The translations under genes were made by a program, and so were the position numbers. The notes beneath the pieces were generated by a model, which had not been told where the DNA came from, made no database searches, and saw nothing but the letters and a program-made list of their open reading frames with translations. 64,000 nt of DNA from Anagrus nilaparvatae (lineage: Eukaryota > Arthropoda > Insecta > Hymenoptera > Mymaridae): positions 65,254,501 through 65,318,500 of the forward strand of contig JAKSXM010000007.1 of the NCBI GenBank assembly GCA_022575985.1, in the 5' to 3' direction. Positions 59,816 through 64,000 of the stretch are shown in pieces (the first letter of the stretch is position 1; each line of letters opens with the position of its first letter).

Positions 59816-61234
59816 GTTACCTACTCCTCTCTTTTAATTGCGCCTCTCGTCGCAGCCTCTTATTATTGCACTTGCTTCTTTTTTTCATTTATTAAACACC
59901 AAACTAAACAAATCCTCGCGTTTTTTAAATATAAATTTTAATGGGAGAGAAGAGCTTTTTATTCAAAGAGGTTTTTTTTCTGTGTATTCTTTTCAATGGT
60001 TTCACTTTTCTTCCACGTGCATTAAGTCCAGTAATCTCTTTTGTTCTCTAAATATTGCTAATGTTTTCTAAAAAGTAACAGTTGAAGACCCAAGTTAATA
60101 AATTTGGCCTTTTATAAAACAAACACTCTTTCTTTTCACACTATATTATGCATGTATACTCGTTTTCTGAATTGACGCCCGAGCGCTTTGTATAGACCTG
60201 TCGACTCAAATTATAATGTGTTTATACCTTACGACTCCAATAATTAAAGCAATTTAGCAATTATGGAATACTTGTCTACAAAGAAACAATTTTATATTTT
60301 TTAAATCTAATGCACTGAAAAAAACTGTAAATGTATTATGGTCAAATTGTAAGATTTAAACAATAAAAATATACACAGGTTGCAGAGTGCACTATACGTT
60401 TTTTCTGTTATTAATTTCTTCAAGAGTGAGATTCTGAGTTTCTGACGCGGCAAAAGATCGATAAAACGTATGTGCTAAAAGGAGATGAAAGATTATATAC
60501 CATGTACAATAATAATAATACATATTATGAGTTTGGAGCAGTTTGGAGTTTTGCTTTTATTAGTATTTGTATGTGTTTGCGAAATGTTACTTCTTGAAAT
60601 TTCAAGCGCAACTGCATAACATAATCCATGTGTTGTGTGGGTTGGCATTTTAAAATTTTTATTTCAAATTTGAAAGATCCTTTCACACCTGAATTTTTTT
60701 ATTAGCCTGAAATGATCCACTGATACTTTGACGGTTGCAAAAAAAAAACATTAAAAAAAACATTAGGTTTTGAGGGGTTCAAAATTTTTTGGATTCAACA
60801 TGTTATTGTTACTCTAACAATTGCAAAACAAAAAGTTAGATAAAAGAAATTTTTCCATTTTTGTTCATTTTTTTAATGTTTTGGGGTAGTTTTCGGTCAT
60901 TGTCAAAAAAAACTTATATCGTGATTTTTCAATTTTTTCTTATTATGGGAGTAGTTTTTATCCCCTTTAATTAACGCTAATACCCAAATTTTGGTACAAT
61001 TTTAGCTAAACTTTATATTTTGTTAATAATTTTCAAAAAATTGGCACTTTGATTATTATAATAATAGCGCTGGTTCCAAAGTAAATATATTGAAATGAAC
61101 CCTTAAAAAAGGGGTATTTTTTGCCCGTTTAAGGGTGTTCCCTTATTTCCAGCTACTTTTGACCCCGGATTCGGGTTCGGCACTTTTTTTCAACCCGGTT
61201 TTCGTTTTTAAACCCCCCCCCCACCGCATTTTTA
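59816..61234. other. Interval between divergent Graf and RpL26, left part
   Basis: 59816-60480 should hold the Graf promoter and 5' UTR; it includes pyrimidine-rich stretches on the minus strand, but no TATA or initiator could be assigned with confidence. From about 60690 the sequence becomes repeat-like, and GACCCCGGATTCGGGTTCGG near 61161 resembles the ACCCCGAATTCGTGTTCAGC motif of the 29387 hairpin. Confidence 0.45.
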
Positions 61235-61418
61235 CTATGGGGATGCGCACCCAAAGCTAAAATAGAGGGCGCCGAAACCAATTGGTCCGAAAAACACATG
61301 TATTTTAAATGGAAAGAAATTGACCAATCACGTTCTGGTCCGTAAAATACATGGGAAAGATATATCTATATATATAGCTTTCATCACTAGCGCCACCATG
61401 CAGTACGCATCCCCATAG
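61235..61418. mobile_element. 184-bp MITE upstream of RpL26
   Basis: CTATGGGGATGCG at the left is exactly inverted at the right. Inner GGCGCC and AGCGCCACC stretches add weak pairing. It is directly followed by a second palindrome at 61420. Confidence 0.55.
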
Positions 61419-61419
61419 A

Positions 61420-61688
61420 GTTGGTTTTATTCAATGCACAAAATGGTAACTTTTTGATTTTTGTTACCGACTGGTTCAAGTGTAATATAAACAATATATA
61501 AAATATTTGTTTTGTTGCAATTAAATCAAGTCGCAAAAAAAGATTTTGATTATTTACTTTAAAATTGTTTATTTTTCATAATATTCATATGCAAAATGAC
61601 CAGTATTTTAGATAATATGATATTACATTTGAATCAGGCGGTAACAAAAATCCAAATGTCGCCATTTGCGCATTGAAAAAAAACCAAG
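61420..61688. mobile_element. Palindromic repeat abutting the RpL26 5' end
   Basis: TTGGTTTTATTCAATGC and its inverted copy mark the ends. GATTTTTGTTACCG and CGGTAACAAAAATC lie inside. The right arm stops at the pyrimidine tract that probably contains the RpL26 start site, so the element makes up the proximal promoter. Confidence 0.55.
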
Positions 61689-61762
61689 CTTTCCTCCTCC
61701 TCTTCTTTGAGTCTCTTTTTCTTTTACATTCGTTAATTTCGAGAGACGGTGTTTCTATTGCG
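61688..61762 (+). promoter_or_regulatory. RpL26 TOP-like 5' leader (non-coding exon 1)
   Basis: A long pyrimidine tract (CTTTCCTCCTCCTCTTCTTT and TCTCTTTTTCTTTT) is the usual start-site context of ribosomal-protein TOP mRNAs, which are translationally regulated by growth signals. A donor GTATGT follows at 61763, and an acceptor (GTTTTAG) ends at 62159 ten bases before the start codon, so this is a non-coding first exon. The exact start site is inferred. Confidence 0.6.
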
Positions 61763-62169
61763 GTATGTTTTTTTAGAAAATCTAATAATTATTAAACAAT
61801 CACGTTAACTAAGTTAATGAAAATGTTAAATAAATAATAAACAATTGTTTATCCCAAAGTATTTTATAATATTTTAATGTTTATTTCGTGAAAAATATAA
61901 ATTAGTTTCAAATTAATAATGGAGTGTTTTTTTTATATTTTTTACATCTAATTCTAAAATTTTGACTTTTTAAAGAGTTATTTTAATAATTATAAACTAA
62001 TATCTGCAGCTTTATAAGTTGTAAACGTATTTATTTTTATTTTGCATTTTATTTCTTATACTTTTTTATACTAATAAAATTGTTTATTTTTGAGGTTATG
62101 TGTATTCTCACATGTGTTACTGTTGTAAAAAAATGATGATTTATTAAAAACTGTTTTAGGGCTTACAAC

Positions 62170-63105
62170 ATGAAGTTCAACAAACTAGTAACTTCATCGA
62201 GAAGGAAAAACAGAAAGCGTCATTTTACAGCACCTTCTCACATAAGAAGAAGGCTTATGTCAGCTCCACTTTCTAAAGATTTAAGACAAAAGTACAATGT
62301 TAGAAGTATGCCTATTCGTAAAGATGATGAAGTACAGGTAAATTAATTTTTATTAGTTATTAAATTAAATATATTTTTTTAATAATGATGATTTTAAACC
62401 ATTCACATAGGTTATAGCGAAAAATATTTTTACAACGTTTCTAAGGTTCTCTTAAAAACTGATGTTAAAGTATTTTGTAGCTATAATTCATGCAGAAAAG
62501 TTGGCACTGATTTTATTAATAATGCAGTGACAATTACATTTTTGAAATAAACAGTTTAAATTTGATTTAATTTTTTTAGGTTGTAAGAGGACACTACAAA
62601 GGACAGCAGGTGGGAAAAGTTATACAAGTTTATAGAAAAAAATTTGTTATATACATTGAAAGGATACAGAGGGAAAAAAGTAACGGAGCTAGTGTATATG
62701 TTGGAATTGATCCTTCTAAGGTAAGTTTCATTTTACATTATAAATTCCCAAATTTTAGCTTAAAGGTTTTAATGATGATCTCAAACCATTCTCTTAAATT
62801 TGAACACTATTTACAGTAAGTTACTTTCAAGGTTCTCTTGTTGGTTAATAAGCTGTATTTACTTTGTTTAAATTAATGAAGCAAAATTGGTTCTGAAATT
62901 AAAAATTTAAATTCATTAAGTTATTGTACTAAAGTAGAATAAATCTAACAATAATTTTGTTTTGTAGACTGTTATCGTTAAATTGAAAATGGACAAAGAT
63001 CGTAAAAAGATAATAGATAGAAGAAGTAAAGGACGCTTGGCAGCATTAGGAAAGGAGAAAGGCAAATACACAGAAGAAAGTGCTGCAGCAATGGAAACAT
63101 CGTAA
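62170..63105 (+). CDS. RpL26: 60S ribosomal protein L26 (uL24)
   Basis: Coding exons 62170-62337, 62580-62720 and 62968-63105 sum to 447 bases, 148 residues, the usual length (145 in human). All junctions are in frame. The start [20 protein letters not shown] and the segment [25 protein letters not shown] are diagnostic. The KOW-type RNA-binding fold follows ([14 protein letters not shown]), and the C-terminus is lysine-rich. The protein is a component of the large cytoplasmic ribosomal subunit near the exit tunnel. The start codon lies in exon 2, ten bases after the splice acceptor. AATAAA occurs at 63133. Introns 2 and 3 each carry a related box C/D-like element. It is divergent from Graf. 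Confidence 0.97.
62377..62470 (+). ncRNA. Candidate intronic box C/D snoRNA (RpL26 intron 2)
   Basis: A C box ATGATGA lies at 62385-62391 and a D box CTGA at 62459-62462. The bases just outside (TTTTAATA at 62377 and TGTTAAAG at 62463) form an eight-pair terminal stem with two G-U pairs. The size is 94 bases, and the host is a ribosomal-protein gene, typical of animal C/D snoRNAs. A possible guide, TAAACCATTCA, directly follows the C box; its complement TGAATGGTTTA resembles 18S rRNA near helix 44. A related element lies in intron 3. Confidence 0.6.
62757..62854 (+). ncRNA. Second, degenerate C/D snoRNA-like element (RpL26 intron 3)
   Basis: A C box ATGATGA lies at 62772-62778, followed by AAACCATTC and, farther on, CAAGGTTCTCTT, both shared in order with the intron 2 element. 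At the position of the D box the sequence is TTAA rather than CTGA. A terminal stem AGCTTA/TAAGCT is still possible (62757-62762 with 62849-62854). It may be a decayed duplicate or use an unusual D box. Confidence 0.4.
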
Positions 63106-64000
63106 TTTTATTATTATATATAATTATATACAAATAAAAAATTAATTTTGTATTATTTGAAAAATAAATTTTGAATGTACATTCAAATAAAAAAAGTATA
63201 TATTAATTTATATAATACAATTTTTTTTTCTTTACAGAATATATAAATACATACTTGAAATTAATTTAATTATGTAATATAAAAATATCAAATAGTATAT
63301 TACATTTACAATTTATCATATTAATCCGGCTGTAAGGGAAATCAGCACTAACTACCTTATGTTAAAAATTTACATTCTTTTTTACTAAGTTTACTCATTT
63401 TCGGCGTAAATCAAGGTTTGGAATTATAATCAAAGAATTAAAAAAAAAGTTAATGTAAGAATTGTCAAATTAGTATTGTTTTTCCTTGCGGTCATATTAA
63501 TGAAAATATAGAAAAAAAAATTGTTTAAACTTGAGCATTTTTAAAAAGATAACATTTTTATTTAATTATTTAAAAAAAGTTGAAAAAGATAAACTATTAA
63601 TAAAAATGCAAATTATCAGTAATCTAAACTGAAGCATTTATTTTAAATTTTACATACTATGCAAAGCATAATTTTTTAAATGCATACGCAAAAATAGTTT
63701 TACAAATTCATTTATATGCAGAACAAGCTGAGTACAAATTTATCTTGAACAAAAGTGTGATTTTTTACCTCAACGGCTATGTTTCTTAAATTAGTATAAC
63801 TTAAGAAGTTATTGTAGACGTTTTTTAACAATTTTATTTCTTCATTAAAAAGACAAATTTAATAGGTACTTGAAACACCCAGTACCAATTTAATAATAGA
63901 TTAAAACATTATATGACTTTTTGATTAGAAATTTTCTTTACTCTAGGTAGCAAAATAATATAAAATATCAAAAAAATATTAAAGCACCAATACAAAGAAA
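63106..64000. other. RpL26 3' flank, AT-rich
   Basis: Polyadenylation signals occur at 63133 and near 63163. Beyond these no gene or repeat was recognised. Confidence 0.5.

Noticed and set aside
62131..62159. A third ATGATGA box near the end of RpL26 intron 1
   Set aside because: It is only about 25 bases from the splice acceptor, with no D box or terminal stem and no room for a snoRNA.
1..64000. CRISPR array, bacterial operon or bacterial contamination
   Set aside because: Tandem arrays here lack unique spacers between identical short repeats. Genes have introns and eukaryotic family signatures. No Shine-Dalgarno-led gene clusters were seen.
1..64000. tRNA or rRNA genes
   Set aside because: Candidate B-box-like strings (for example near 19310 and 33530) lack an A box and a cloverleaf. 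No rRNA core sequence was seen.

Overview
The window is a strongly AT-rich eukaryotic chromosome segment. It has compact multi-exon genes with short GT-AG introns, a repeat-filled left half and an insect-type gene set. The conserved genes (Graf-type RhoGAP, NUFIP1, NUDT18-like Nudix hydrolase, ribosomal protein L26), a gypsy/errantivirus-type Env ORF and many MITEs point to an insect. A hymenopteran parasitoid with a very AT-rich genome is my best guess, but the order is not proven by anything I can read here.

Layout. 1-13,900 holds almost no coding sequence. It is built from long inverted-repeat (foldback) elements, several with internal tandem sub-repeats and TA dinucleotides at both ends (104-1435, 6114-7412, 10503-11653), together with small dispersed hairpins and a TCGA-rich repeat. 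13,947-15,647 is one intact 566-codon Env/F-like glycoprotein ORF with no gag, pol or LTRs near it. 16-25 kb is again repeats. 25,540-27,729 is one long ORF resembling a CACTA/EnSpm (Tnp2-type) transposase. 28-32.5 kb is repeats, including a clean nested insertion (29710-30408 inside 29387-30416).

33,424-42,304 (minus) is a 13-exon gene reconstructed here. It has consistent phase-1 splicing and encodes a lysine/serine/glutamate-rich protein with a PHD-like zinc finger and a second Cys/His cluster. An in-phase exon at 31,992-32,281 may belong to a longer isoform. Its introns carry several MITEs, one of them (39766-40148) with Transib/RSS-like ends.

48,266-63,105 is the gene-dense part: NUFIP1 (plus, first exon not found), a NUDT18-like gene (minus, 4 exons, complete), Graf/ARHGAP26-type RhoGAP (minus, 18 exons, complete, BAR-PH-RhoGAP-SH3) and RpL26 (plus, complete). 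RpL26 carries two related box C/D snoRNA-like elements in successive introns. NUFIP1 and NUDT18 converge; Graf and RpL26 diverge from a shared repeat-containing interval. The genes are housekeeping or signalling neighbours, not an operon. No tRNA, rRNA, CRISPR or bacterial-type system was seen.

The most interesting items are the reconstructed zinc-finger gene with its serial phase-1 exons and a paralogous empty site for a TA-flanked MITE, the RSS-like MITE, the twin intronic snoRNAs, and the solitary intact env gene.
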